The position numbers and the translations under genes are program-made. DNA of 37,930 bases from a virus. Location: the IMG/VR virus record IMGVR_UViG_3300019487_000059, positions 1 to 37,930 of that record, one strand, 5' to 3'. Positions 24,572 to 33,560 of the stretch are shown here, one piece after another. Position 1 is the stretch's first letter; each line of letters opens with the position of its first letter. The notes under the pieces were generated by a model. The model did not search any database. It saw only the letters and a list, made by a program, of their open reading frames with translations, and was not told the DNA's origin.

Positions 24572-26515
24572 ATGTTAGCTCGTCTGATTGATAATCATTG
24601 GGTATATCTTGATCAAGTTACATTAGGTATTGAACCTAAACTTATTGATCATTTTAGTGTTAGACATCCAAGATCATATTTTATTGATACTTCTCAACAA
24701 TCGTGGGATGGTTATTATCGTAAATATGATGCGAAACGTAAAAGGTTAGCACGTCCATTACTTCAAGAATTGATTAAATTTTGTAATGATAATGATATTC
24801 CATTAGAAATTAGTGATACTCGTCCTAAAGTCAATGTTCCAGATCCAAATCAAGTTGGTCCAGATTGGTTGCCTGGAATAATTCTTGAACAATATCAAAT
24901 TGATGCAATCAAGAAAACTACTGAAAATGAAGTTGGAATAATTAAATCTATTACTGGTAGTGGGAAGAGTGTTATGTTGACGGGTATAGTTAAATTATTT
25001 AATTGTCTAACTGTTGTAATTGCTGAGCAGAGAATTGTTATTGAACAATTGAAAGAGCGTCTTCAATTATTAGATATATTCGATGTTGGAATGTTTTATG
25101 GAGGAGAACGTCCAAATGGTCAAAAAGTAATAGTGGGATCTATTCAATCATTGAGTACACCTCCTGATTCATTAAGATTGAAGAATCCTACGATGTATGC
25201 TTCACGATTAAAGCACGCGCGTCAATTTCAAGCAATAGTGAAAAAAACTGATTTGTTGTTGGTTGATGAATGTGTACATGAAATGTCACGCATATCTACG
25301 GATAAGGGTTTAATTACCGCTAAAGAATTGGTTGAGAGATTAAAAAATAACGATCATATACAAGCTAGAGTAAATAATCAATATTATCCAATAACTGGTT
25401 GGTCTGATAAACATGATAAATCATTGATTATTACCACTAATACTTATAGAACTTTACAATGTTCTAGAAATCATAAAATTGTTACATTCGTGGATGGTAA
25501 GCGTGTTGATAAATATGCATCAGACCTTAAAGTTGGTGATTTATTGTTAGCATGCAACATGATATCAAAACTTAAAAGTATTGAAATTGATAATTTGAAT
25601 TCATATTCTATTGAAAGTGTGCGTTCTGTTAATGAAGGTGATGTGTGTAGGTTAATTGACTTTTCTGTTGATAATGTTCATTTATTTGAGGCGAATGGGT
25701 TATTGGTTCATAATTGTGACAAGGCCAGTGCTGCTAACTATCGAAATTTATTTAAATATTTTTATAATGGTAGAAGGCTTTATGGATTTACTGCTACTCC
25801 ATTTGATGTTCGTAAACCGGTTGAAAATTTAATTCTTAAAGAACATTTAGGATCAGTAATCTTTGAATCTGATAGACGTGAATTAGAAAAATTAGGTCGA
25901 ATTATTCCTATTAAATTCAATATGATTGTAGTTGGTGAGGATGGTTCTAAAAGTGATAAGACTGCATTCGATATTGCTGAGCGTGAACAACTTATAGATA
26001 ATATAGATTTTCATAATTTAATATCGAAGATTGTTAATAATTTTTATGATGAAAGTACGTTAATATTGGTTGATACGTGTAATGTTGAAGATTTAGGGTT
26101 TGCATTAGAAAAAGCAATCCCAGGATCTAAATTCATTTATGGTAAGACTACTAAGACAATGCGCAGAAAATATTTGAAAATGTTTGAAGCTAAAGAATTG
26201 AAATGCTTGATAGGGGGCAAGATACTCAAAAGGGGCTTAGACGTATGTCATGGGATGAATAATTTAATATTGTGTGGTGGAGGTCAATTGTGGTCTAATT
26301 TGGAGCAATCGATAGGAAGAAGTTTAAGATTAAATGATAAAGGATATGCTAGGGTGTTTGGATTTTTGTTCATGAATAGTTACTATTTATATAAGCATGG
26401 TAAAGAGCAATTAAAAGCTGTAGTTAGTATGGGGTATAAATCATCAGTTATATTTAGTGATAAAATAGTAGATGGCGAACAATTTGTAAAATCTAAATTT
26501 AGAAAACCAAAGTAA
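24572..26515 (+). CDS. uvsW: UvsW-type superfamily 2 helicase interrupted by a mini-intein
   Basis: The precursor has 647 residues; without the intein it has 499, close to T4 UvsW (503). Motif I is TGSGKS (residues 128-133), and motif II becomes VDECDKAS once residues 234-381 are removed. Motif III is FTATP (406-410) and motif VI is QSIGRSLR (579-586). The N-terminal ~100 residues carry the UvsW-like DNA-binding region (SFxxxDTSQQSWDGYYRKYD type). UvsW unwinds branched DNA and R-loops and controls origin use in T4. The protein cannot bind ATP properly before splicing, so the intein gates its activity. Confidence 0.88.
   Translation: MLARLIDNHWVYLDQVTLGIEPKLIDHFSVRHPRSYFIDTSQQSWDGYYRKYDAKRKRLARPLLQELIKFCNDNDIPLEISDTRPKVNVPDPNQVGPDWLPGIILEQYQIDAIKKTTENEVGIIKSITGSGKSVMLTGIVKLFNCLTVVIAEQRIVIEQLKERLQLLDIFDVGMFYGGERPNGQKVIVGSIQSLSTPPDSLRLKNPTMYASRLKHARQFQAIVKKTDLLLVDECVHEMSRISTDKGLITAKELVERLKNNDHIQARVNNQYYPITGWSDKHDKSLIITTNTYRTLQCSRNHKIVTFVDGKRVDKYASDLKVGDLLLACNMISKLKSIEIDNLNSYSIESVRSVNEGDVCRLIDFSVDNVHLFEANGLLVHNCDKASAANYRNLFKYFYNGRRLYGFTATPFDVRKPVENLILKEHLGSVIFESDRRELEKLGRIIPIKFNMIVVGEDGSKSDKTAFDIAEREQLIDNIDFHNLISKIVNNFYDESTLILVDTCNVEDLGFALEKAIPGSKFIYGKTTKTMRRKYLKMFEAKELKCLIGGKILKRGLDVCHGMNNLILCGGGQLWSNLEQSIGRSLRLNDKGYARVFGFLFMNSYYLYKHGKEQLKAVVSMGYKSSVIFSDKIVDGEQFVKSKFRKPK
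25271..25714 (+). mobile_element. Mini-intein in the UvsW DExD box
   Basis: This is a 148-residue intein without an endonuclease domain. It starts at Cys234 (CVHEMSRISTDKGLITAKEL), has a block B-like TLQCSRNHKIVTF, LKVGDLLLA, and a canonical end, VCRLIDFSVDNVHLFEANGL then LVHN, followed by Cys382 as the +1 residue. Excision restores VDE|CDKAS, splitting the Walker B motif exactly. All splicing nucleophiles (Cys1, His-Asn, Cys+1) are present. Confidence 0.9.
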
Positions 26516-26525
26516 TTGGAAATTA

Positions 26526-26553
26526 ATACTGAATTTCAGGCATTTGTCAGTAT
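26526..26553 (+). other. Stem-loop upstream of the sigma factor gene
   Basis: ATACTGA (26526-26532) pairs with TCAGTAT (26547-26553), a 7-bp stem with a 14-nt loop. It lies 18 nt before ATG 26572. The right arm runs into TATAAT at 26553-26558, a possible host-type -10 box without a clear -35. This is weak evidence for regulation. Confidence 0.3.
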
Positions 26554-26571
26554 ATAATTGTAATCCTTAAC

Positions 26572-28485
26572 ATGAAAAAGATTAAAAAAGAGCCTACAAC
26601 CTTACCATCTAAGGAAGGTGTTGAACAACAAGAGAAAAGTTATTATTTTAAGAATAGTGTGGTAGAAGCATTATTAACTAAATATGTTCAAGGTGGATGT
26701 GTAGATGTAAAATTGAGAGATGAGATAATGTCTCATGCCACAGAATTGATTAGACAAGTTATTCGCACCCATAATTTGCACAGCATATATCCAGGACACG
26801 ACCCAGCTAGTTTTGGGGATTTAATGCAGATAGCTTACTGTCAATTGGAAAAGTCATTGTACAAGTTTGATTGGAAACCTGGTCATACTAAAGTATTTAA
26901 TATGTGGTGTGTTAGTCCTGATACTATGCTCATGACCAATAATGGCATTGAACGAATGGGAAATGTTACTGCTTCTGCATTAGAATCTAATATATTTGGA
27001 CAGGCTTATGGTATTGGTGGGTTGCATAACGTAGAAGCAACCAAAATAAAAGCTCCACAAGATGTAGTGGATATTACTACTTCATTAGGATATAATATTA
27101 AATGTACTAGAGAGCATAATATTTTAACATTATCGTCAACTGGCCCACATTGGATGGCTGCTGGTGATCTTAAAAATGGTGATTTGGTAGGTATTCAATA
27201 TAATCAACAATATTTTGTCAATAATGATGATATTAGTGATATTAAGCTAAATTCTAAAGTTAGGGATAAATGGCATCCTCCTACTATATTAACTGAAGAA
27301 TTGGCATATATTATTGGTTTGTTTATATCAGAGGGTGCATTTGATACAAATGCGGTATGTATCTATAATAGTGGTATACAAGTTTGTGAATCAGTATTGA
27401 ACAATAAATCAGGAATTGTTTTTAATTATGATAAACGCAATAATAAACTTTATACATGTATAAAAAGGTTTAAAGAATTTTTATTGGCGTTGGGATTTCC
27501 AGAAAAACTTACTGCTCAAACTAAATTTATTCCATCTAGACTATTAAAGTGTTCTAAACCCATATTGGCTTCATTATTACGTGGAATTTTTAGTTCTAAC
27601 AATTATAATATTTTTTCATCTTCTTCAAAATTATTATTCGATCAAGTTCGCATGTTATTATTAAATTTTGGTATTATATCAAGAGTTTTTGTTGATGATC
27701 GTATTGGATATGTCAGTAAAATTATTAGACGCAATCAAACTGAAGGACGTATGTATGGCGTTTCGGATCATATGTATAGACTGGCACGCACATGCAAACT
27801 TAATGGCAAATTGCAATATGATCTAGGTAATAATTATAATGCTTTATGGCGCATACAAAGAGATTTTCCGATTATAGAATCAAAGGTTGACCATGATAAT
27901 CTCGATTATAAGTTTGTAAGAGAACGTTTAGATGAACGCGTCGCTATTTCTGATAATGTCATATGGTTGCCGGTTAATAAGATTAAAAATGATAAGAGTG
28001 TTGTTTGTGAGATTTCTGTTGATTCATTAGATCATTCTTATATTGCTAATGGTATTATATCTCATAATTCACAAGTAACTCGAACTGTCATTCTAGCTCA
28101 CATTAAACGTGAAATGCGAGATAAGAAAAATTATGGATCGTATAAAGGCCACCTTTCCAATAAACATCGACCTAACAGCGCAATGTTTGAAAGATTTGTA
28201 AATGAAGCTAAAGAGATAGCTAAATATGATCCAGATGCATTGGCGATAGTTGGTGCGTTAGAACAATTATATCAGAATGATGAAAAACCATATGATGGTT
28301 TAATTGGTAAACTTGTTAAAATTAGCAAATTGTCTAGACAGAAAGTGATAGCGTTTTTGAAACAAGTTAGATTACGAAGTTTTGAATTTACTGACTCTCC
28401 TCTTAATCAGATTCGTCATTCTAAATCTACTGGCAATCCTAGGTATGATGAAGAGTCTGATGATGATATGGAGGAAGATGGATAA
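26572..28485 (+). CDS. gp55: Late sigma factor (T4 gp55-like) interrupted by a LAGLIDADG intein
   Basis: The precursor has 637 residues; the spliced product has 250. Exteins are KSYYFKNSVVEALLTKYVQG at the start and a sigma-70 region-2-like core, DLMQIAYCQLEKSLYKFDWK, that joins as KVFNMW|SQVTRTVILAHI plus KREMRDKKNYGSYKGH. This matches gp55-type phage sigma factors, which pair with host RNA polymerase core and recognise TATAAATA late promoters. The C-terminus is acidic. A second helical part (KIAxLSRQKVIAFLKQVR type, ~residues 590-610) resembles a helix-turn-helix. Late gene expression would require splicing. Confidence 0.85.
   Translation: MKKIKKEPTTLPSKEGVEQQEKSYYFKNSVVEALLTKYVQGGCVDVKLRDEIMSHATELIRQVIRTHNLHSIYPGHDPASFGDLMQIAYCQLEKSLYKFDWKPGHTKVFNMWCVSPDTMLMTNNGIERMGNVTASALESNIFGQAYGIGGLHNVEATKIKAPQDVVDITTSLGYNIKCTREHNILTLSSTGPHWMAAGDLKNGDLVGIQYNQQYFVNNDDISDIKLNSKVRDKWHPPTILTEELAYIIGLFISEGAFDTNAVCIYNSGIQVCESVLNNKSGIVFNYDKRNNKLYTCIKRFKEFLLALGFPEKLTAQTKFIPSRLLKCSKPILASLLRGIFSSNNYNIFSSSSKLLFDQVRMLLLNFGIISRVFVDDRIGYVSKIIRRNQTEGRMYGVSDHMYRLARTCKLNGKLQYDLGNNYNALWRIQRDFPIIESKVDHDNLDYKFVRERLDERVAISDNVIWLPVNKIKNDKSVVCEISVDSLDHSYIANGIISHNSQVTRTVILAHIKREMRDKKNYGSYKGHLSNKHRPNSAMFERFVNEAKEIAKYDPDALAIVGALEQLYQNDEKPYDGLIGKLVKISKLSRQKVIAFLKQVRLRSFEFTDSPLNQIRHSKSTGNPRYDEESDDDMEEDG
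26908..28068 (+). mobile_element. Full-length intein with a LAGLIDADG domain in the sigma factor
   Basis: This 387-residue intein begins at Cys113 (CVSPDTMLMTNNG), has block B IKCTREHNILTL and LKNGDLVGIQ, and ends VCEISVDSLDHSYIANGIIS then HN, with Ser500 as +1. The endonuclease domain has LAYIIGLFISEGAF (catalytic Glu254) and LLRGIFSSNNYNI, where the second catalytic acid is Asn343. The splicing elements look intact, but the nuclease is probably impaired. Confidence 0.92.
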
Positions 28486-28509
28486 TATAGCTCGTGCACT
28501 GATTAAATA

Positions 28510-28541
28510 ATTAGGCGAAGATACTATATTCAATGCCTAAT
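28510..28541 (+). other. Hairpin covering the start codon of the repeat protein gene
   Basis: ATTAGGC at 28510-28516 pairs with GCCTAAT at 28535-28541, whose first base is the G of ATG 28533. The 18-nt loop holds the region where a ribosome binding site would lie. This could limit initiation in some transcripts. Confidence 0.35.
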
Positions 28542-30686
28542 ATATCATCAAAGATTGAAAATAAATTGCTTCAGGAATCGACATCTGATTTAGAAATGTC
28601 TCTTGTTGATATTTGGCGTTATGAGGATCTGCATGAAGTATTCCAACCATACGATAGACAGAAAGCAATTGAATGGTTAACTTATAGTGGGTTAACAACA
28701 TTACGCGATGATAAAGATAGAATTGTTAAGATTAGAGGTAGGTTTAAAAATGTTTGGTTAGAGCATCATATTTCACCATATATTAATGTTAATGTTTATG
28801 ATAATAATGATAATTGGATAGCATGGGGATATGATAATGTTTGGAATAAGGATCTTCATGCTTATAGAGATTTAGAAGAATTTCTACCTAGAATAGAACA
28901 ATATCTTAATGAACCGATAAAAAAGCCACAAAGGCCGAGTGATTTTAGAACCATTGGACAAGAAATTGTACTTCATGTTTCTAATGGTTCTAAGATATAT
29001 ATATTTAGTTATCATTCATTAGTAGCAATAAAATTTTATCCTAAGATTCATGAACCGACTGAGTTACATGATAAGGATGAATGGGAGGAAGAAAATTCTT
29101 TCAGGAGATTATCTATAGAAGAAGCTGACAAAGATTTTATGCAAGAAATTTCTAAAGGTGCTGAAATTCTTGAAAATATAAATCGGAGTTTGATAGTGGA
29201 ATCAATTGATATGGAAATGGCATTGTTACCTCAAGGTTTACTTCCTTCACCATCAAGTTTGAAATCAATACAATCTAAGTTACAACCATATAATAGAGAA
29301 AAAGCAATTTCTTTTTTGTTAAGAGATGATTCATATAATTATATGGTTATGAAGGGGGCTGTTAAAACGGCTATAATTGATTGTTTTGGTGCTATTATGC
29401 ATGTTGAAGTAGATGGGAAGAATGTTTCATATTATTTAGATATGCCAAATTTGGCCCGTGCTAATCCTACTTACAATATACGCCCTAAATTAATGTGGTT
29501 AGAAACTTATCTTAATGAACCAATTAAAGAGCCTACTAGACCAAATGAATTTCGTGTTGATGATCAAGAATTGATTTTAAAATGGACTGATATAAATAAA
29601 AATACAACTTATACTAGTTTTAAATACGATTATCCTAGTGATGAAATTATAGTTAGTGATTATAAAATAACGATTCCAACAGAATTACACGATCAAGATG
29701 AATGGTATAAGGCTGAACTTTGGTTTATTCAAACTGCTGATAAATTGTTTAATGATTTAGTAAAGTCTGGGGCCCAGTTAACTAAATCAATAAATGAAGG
29801 TATTTCCCCTCTTTCTCATGACAATTCAATATCACGAGCTATTCGTAAACATAAAACACCTCGTTCACGTCGTCATATGCATGGGAGTGATCGTTATCGT
29901 AAATCTAATCCTACCCGTAAAGTTCAAGCACATATGAGACGAGATTCAAGACATCAACCCAAACCGGAATCTGAAGAAGTTTCTAAATTTATAATAGATA
30001 ATAATGGTAAGAAAGTTGAAGTTGAATCTATTAGGAATATTGATAAGAATTTGTTATATGAATCGATTTGCGCTCTATTATCGATGTCATTGGCAAAATG
30101 GAATAAATTAGAAAATGGTGTTACAGATGGAACAACTATTTTAGAACATGATGGTCTAACATGTGAAAATGGTAATCTACTTCTTAATGGCAAGAAATTG
30201 AATTTAAATTTTGATTGGTTATATGAAGTTAAAGAAATGATAATTAAAGTACTTAATGAGGATAATCAATCTATAGATTTATTAAATGGTCAAGTATTAA
30301 AGATCGGTGATTGGTTTGAATATCGTGGATGGCCATTACAATTAGTTAAATTTAGAGGTCGATTTGCTGGTGATAATGCATTTTATATTAATGATGAATT
30401 ATTGCCAGATACTTCTGGAGTGACATGGAATGGTAGACCGCATAATAAGCATAACCCATGTAGTTCAATTTTTAGATGGCCAGAGCGAATTTCTAATCAA
30501 GAGGTAGTGGAGATGCATGATAAAGATGAGTGGGAAGGTAATACTCATTCTTTTTTCGGTGGCATTATACATGAGTTAGATATTCTAGATTTTGTGTCAA
30601 ATAATGAGATACATAAAATAAACGATATTAAAGATTACTCAAAAAAGAATAACATAAATTGGGATACATATGGACATAAATGCTGA
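28533..30686 (+). CDS. Large repeat protein of unknown function with three HDxDEW motifs
   Basis: The protein has 717 residues. Two clear repeats contain YLNEPIKKPQRPSDFRTIGQ...PTELHDKDEWEEEN and YLNEPIKEPTRPNEFRVDDQ...PTELHDQDEWYKAE, each followed by a helix ending SKGAEI or KSGAQL. A third, more divergent unit ends VVEMHDKDEWEGN. Between the second and third is a strongly basic linker (RAIRKHKTPRSRRHMHGSDR and further Arg/Lys). No known domain is recognised. It is encoded between the sigma factor and the terminase and overlaps the small terminase start by 17 nt. Confidence 0.7.
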   Translation: MPNISSKIENKLLQESTSDLEMSLVDIWRYEDLHEVFQPYDRQKAIEWLTYSGLTTLRDDKDRIVKIRGRFKNVWLEHHISPYINVNVYDNNDNWIAWGYDNVWNKDLHAYRDLEEFLPRIEQYLNEPIKKPQRPSDFRTIGQEIVLHVSNGSKIYIFSYHSLVAIKFYPKIHEPTELHDKDEWEEENSFRRLSIEEADKDFMQEISKGAEILENINRSLIVESIDMEMALLPQGLLPSPSSLKSIQSKLQPYNREKAISFLLRDDSYNYMVMKGAVKTAIIDCFGAIMHVEVDGKNVSYYLDMPNLARANPTYNIRPKLMWLETYLNEPIKEPTRPNEFRVDDQELILKWTDINKNTTYTSFKYDYPSDEIIVSDYKITIPTELHDQDEWYKAELWFIQTADKLFNDLVKSGAQLTKSINEGISPLSHDNSISRAIRKHKTPRSRRHMHGSDRYRKSNPTRKVQAHMRRDSRHQPKPESEEVSKFIIDNNGKKVEVESIRNIDKNLLYESICALLSMSLAKWNKLENGVTDGTTILEHDGLTCENGNLLLNGKKLNLNFDWLYEVKEMIIKVLNEDNQSIDLLNGQVLKIGDWFEYRGWPLQLVKFRGRFAGDNAFYINDELLPDTSGVTWNGRPHNKHNPCSSIFRWPERISNQEVVEMHDKDEWEGNTHSFFGGIIHELDILDFVSNNEIHKINDIKDYSKKNNINWDTYGHKC

Positions 30687-31119
30687 TACAAATTTGCCTT
30701 TTGAACCTGATATCAATGCTTCATTAGATTCTGTTCAAAATGAATTAGAGAATCCAGCAGATCAAAATTTGGAAGAACAAAAAGATGAAGTACAGCAATT
30801 GGTTTCTAGATTTAAGCAAATAGCTGATGTTATATTGACAAATTATAATTCAGATCGTGATCAGATTGAAGATACAATTAAACATTTAGATTCAATAGTT
30901 CAAATGGGTCCTAAAGTACCAAGAGTGTATGTAGAAATGTTAGTGTCTGCTTTACGGGTGAAAACTGAGACTAGCGGTAATGTAGTTAAATTGCTTGATT
31001 CTCTTGCAAAATTATTATCTGCTGGTAAGAATACTCAAATTTTTACAGCTTCAGTTAATACATCACCAGCAGATCTTAAAGCATTGTTGGATGTTCCCAG
31101 ATTTCCGGATGAAAAATAA
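30670..31119 (+). CDS. Small terminase subunit, gp16-like (tentative)
   Basis: This 149-residue acidic, helical protein lies directly before the large terminase, with 2 nt between them. T4 gp16 is 164 residues. The segment IEDTIKHLDSIVQMGPKVPR followed by VYVEMLVSALRVKTETSGNV has the antiparallel coiled-coil core seen in small terminases, which form a ring that regulates the motor and recognises DNA. The assignment rests on position, size and helical layout more than on a strict motif. Confidence 0.7.
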   Translation: MDINADTNLPFEPDINASLDSVQNELENPADQNLEEQKDEVQQLVSRFKQIADVILTNYNSDRDQIEDTIKHLDSIVQMGPKVPRVYVEMLVSALRVKTETSGNVVKLLDSLAKLLSAGKNTQIFTASVNTSPADLKALLDVPRFPDEK

Positions 31120-31121
31120 AC

Positions 31122-33380
31122 ATGGCTTTAGATGAAGTAGCGAAGAAGATCCTTAGACGATGTCAAGGAAGTCCATCATATTTTCTTGACACATTTGCTA
31201 AAATTAACCATCCTAAATTAGGTATAATCCCTTTTAAATTGTTTTCATATCAGCAGAAATGCTTAAAGGAATTTTTAAAGAATAGATTTACAATCTTTAA
31301 GAAAACAAGACAGTGTTTAGCAGAAGGCACGATAATTTATACTCCAAATGGTCCTAAAAAGATTGAAGATCTTAAAATAGGAGATATAATCTATTCATAT
31401 AAAGATGGCAAAGTTGTTGAATCTGCAGTTAGTAACCATTTCGAAACTGGTATACGTGAATGTATTAAAATAAGTACAGAAAATAAAGATATTATTTGTA
31501 CACCTGATCATAAATTTTTAATTAATGATAAATGGGTCAGAGCTGATGAACTTAAAATTAAAGTTGATTCATTCACAATGCCGTTTGGTGATGAATTATC
31601 TGAAGTTAGTAATAAATTTGGTTTAATTAAAAAAATTGAGCCAGCTGGTAAACATTGTGTGTTTGACATTACTGTTGATAATACACATTGTATGGTTGCT
31701 AATGGTTTTGTTACTCATAATTGCGGCGTGTCCACCATATCAGGTGGTTTTGCACTTTGGTATGCTATGTTTTCAAGCAATAAGAATATTTTAATTGTGT
31801 CGAAGCGTGATGATGATAGTAAGGAATTTCTGAATAAGAATGTTAAGACAATTTATAATAATCTTCCAGAGTGGATGCAAAATTTATGGCCACTTACGTC
31901 AAGCAATGAGCATGAGATAGTATTTGCTAATAATTCTCGCATTAAAAGTTTAACATCTTCTAAGGATACATTAAGATCACAAGCCGCATCATTAAACATC
32001 ATTGATGAGGCTGCCTTTTGTCCTGAAATGGATATCATGTGGTCTGGAGGTTGGTCTACTATCTCTCATGGAGGTTCAGTTATAGTTATTAGTACTGTCT
32101 CAGGTGTTGGAACTTGGTATTGGCAAACATGGACTGATGCGGAAGCTGGATTGAATGATTTCAAGCCAATTGTAATAAATTGGTGGGATATGGATTGGAA
32201 ACTCTCATTCGTTGATGAATTATCTGGTAAAAACACTATAATAGCGCCTACTGATAGTATGCGTAAGTGTGAAGTTCAAGAGGAGATTGATAAATATGGA
32301 CAATATTGGAGTCCATGGCTCGAGGAGCAATATCGAAATTTGACACAAAAAGGAGATCCTAGGAAATTTTATCAAGAAGTATTGGCTCAATTTATTGGAT
32401 CAGGAAATACTGTCTTGGGTCGTCCTGCATTAGTTCATATTCAAAACAACATACAAGAATCCAGTAAAGAATATAGAACAATTGCTGAAGTTGATTATGT
32501 CAATCCAACAACGGATGAACCATCAATACTAAATTTTGAGGATAAATTGTGGATATGGAAAACACCATATCATGGTTCTAATAAACAAGGCGACGATTCA
32601 CATATATATTCAGTTGGTGTTGATACTAGTTCAGGTGATGGGAATGATTTTTCTGCTATTCAAGTAATTGATATTTCTACTCAAGAGCAAGTAGCGGAAT
32701 TACAAATTCGCACATTACCTCGTACTTTGTCTATGATGGCTGATTATATTGCTAGATGGTATAATAATGCTTTTATGGTAGTAGAACGCACTGGTATTGG
32801 TTCTACAATATGTCAAGATCTTGCTGAAATGTTATTATATCAAAATTTATATCGTCGGCCTAAGAAGAATATGTATAATAAGGAATCTAAATATGGTGAT
32901 GTTGGATTTAATACTAGTGTTACTACTAAGCCATTATTAAATAAGGTCTTAATAGATCATATAGGTGAAGAAGGAATTACAATAAGATCTCCTAGGTTAT
33001 ATAAGGAATTTACTATTTATGTGCATTTAAGAGGTGGTCGCACTGGAGCTGAACCTGGTAAAGGTAATACTGACGATTTAGTAATGTCATTTGCATTGGC
33101 ATTAATAGGTATGAATCAAGCAGTGTCAATTGATAATACTGCATTAAAACCTGTTCAAGGATCTATAAATCCTGCATTACATAATCCTGTGGTAGTACAG
33201 CAAAAATTGCAGAAGATGATGACTGATAATAATTTATTATTACCAACAGCTATTCCTCTTGATATAAATTCATCTCCCACAATAAGTCAAGAAATTTCTA
33301 AATTTACTAAGCAGTTGGTATCATTACCGAAATCTAATGTTGTTAATATTAAAAATCACATCATTCGTAAGAAGAAATAA
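31122..33380 (+). CDS. terL: Large terminase subunit (gp17/TerL) interrupted by a mini-intein
   Basis: The precursor has 752 residues; the spliced product has 616 (T4 gp17: 610). Removing residues 65-200 rejoins the Walker A as FKKTRQ|CGVSTISGG. Walker B is SLNIIDEAAF (Asp295, Glu296), followed by the coupling motif VISTVSGVGTW. The nuclease domain has YSVGVDTSSGDGNDFSAIQV (Asp501) and NTDDLVMSFALAL. It drives DNA into the prohead and cuts concatemers. The gene ends at 33380, nine bases before a late promoter octamer. Confidence 0.93.
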   Translation: MALDEVAKKILRRCQGSPSYFLDTFAKINHPKLGIIPFKLFSYQQKCLKEFLKNRFTIFKKTRQCLAEGTIIYTPNGPKKIEDLKIGDIIYSYKDGKVVESAVSNHFETGIRECIKISTENKDIICTPDHKFLINDKWVRADELKIKVDSFTMPFGDELSEVSNKFGLIKKIEPAGKHCVFDITVDNTHCMVANGFVTHNCGVSTISGGFALWYAMFSSNKNILIVSKRDDDSKEFLNKNVKTIYNNLPEWMQNLWPLTSSNEHEIVFANNSRIKSLTSSKDTLRSQAASLNIIDEAAFCPEMDIMWSGGWSTISHGGSVIVISTVSGVGTWYWQTWTDAEAGLNDFKPIVINWWDMDWKLSFVDELSGKNTIIAPTDSMRKCEVQEEIDKYGQYWSPWLEEQYRNLTQKGDPRKFYQEVLAQFIGSGNTVLGRPALVHIQNNIQESSKEYRTIAEVDYVNPTTDEPSILNFEDKLWIWKTPYHGSNKQGDDSHIYSVGVDTSSGDGNDFSAIQVIDISTQEQVAELQIRTLPRTLSMMADYIARWYNNAFMVVERTGIGSTICQDLAEMLLYQNLYRRPKKNMYNKESKYGDVGFNTSVTTKPLLNKVLIDHIGEEGITIRSPRLYKEFTIYVHLRGGRTGAEPGKGNTDDLVMSFALALIGMNQAVSIDNTALKPVQGSINPALHNPVVVQQKLQKMMTDNNLLLPTAIPLDINSSPTISQEISKFTKQLVSLPKSNVVNIKNHIIRKKK
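31314..31721 (+). mobile_element. Mini-intein in the terminase Walker A motif
   Basis: This 136-residue intein begins at Cys65 (CLAEGTIIYTPNGPKKIEDL), has block B DIICTPDHKFLI with the standard TPDH, and ends VFDITVDNTHCMVANGFVTH then N, with Cys201 as the +1 residue. There is no endonuclease domain. It interrupts the nucleotide-binding loop, so the unspliced terminase cannot hydrolyse ATP. Confidence 0.94.
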
Positions 33381-33388
33381 TTTTCAAA

Positions 33389-33396
33389 TATAAATA
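33389..33396 (+). promoter_or_regulatory. T4-type late promoter upstream of the portal
   Basis: TATAAATA is a perfect match to the T4 late promoter recognised by gp55. It lies in the 180-nt gap after terL, 30 nt before the leader ORF and 165 nt before the portal ATG. The phage encodes a gp55-like factor at 26572. Confidence 0.75.
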
Positions 33397-33425
33397 AAGT
33401 ATATATAAAATTAGAGGAATAATTA

Positions 33426-33557
33426 ATGCATCGTGCTTTTAAATATCGTCTTATTTTAAGGCTTGGACGAAGCCTTCGGGGTTCTGCTTTCAGCACCGAG
33501 AAAGCCCTTACTCAGAGTAATAGAGTAGAGAATAATAAAGTAAGGGAGGAGTCATAA
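33426..33557 (+). CDS. Leader ORF of 43 codons upstream of the portal gene
   Basis: ATG 33426 follows a good ribosome binding site (AGAGG) and the frame ends at TAA 33557, 3 nt before the portal ATG. The product (MHRAFKYRLILRLGRSLRGS...) is basic. The DNA is visibly richer in G+C than its surroundings and folds into several hairpins, so this may be a translated leader or simply structured RNA that happens to be open. Confidence that the peptide matters by itself is low. Confidence 0.4.
   Translation: MHRAFKYRLILRLGRSLRGSAFSTEKALTQSNRVENNKVREES
33458..33546 (+). promoter_or_regulatory. Structured leader with competing hairpins before the portal
   Basis: AAGGCTT (33458-33464) pairs with AAGCCTT (33470-33476). 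An overlapping alternative pairs CTTCGG (33474-33479) with CCGAG around a TGCT/AGCA stem. CCCTTACT (33505-33512) pairs perfectly with AGTAAGGG (33539-33546), which runs into the portal Shine-Dalgarno GGGAGGAG. Mutually exclusive stems and a partly covered ribosome binding site suggest translational control of the portal. Confidence 0.5.
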
Positions 33558-33560
33558 AAT

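Noticed and set aside
33426-33560. tRNA-like or intrinsic terminator reading of the GC-richer leader
   Set aside because: No cloverleaf with a T-arm or CCA end can be drawn, and no U-run follows the 33458-33476 hairpin.
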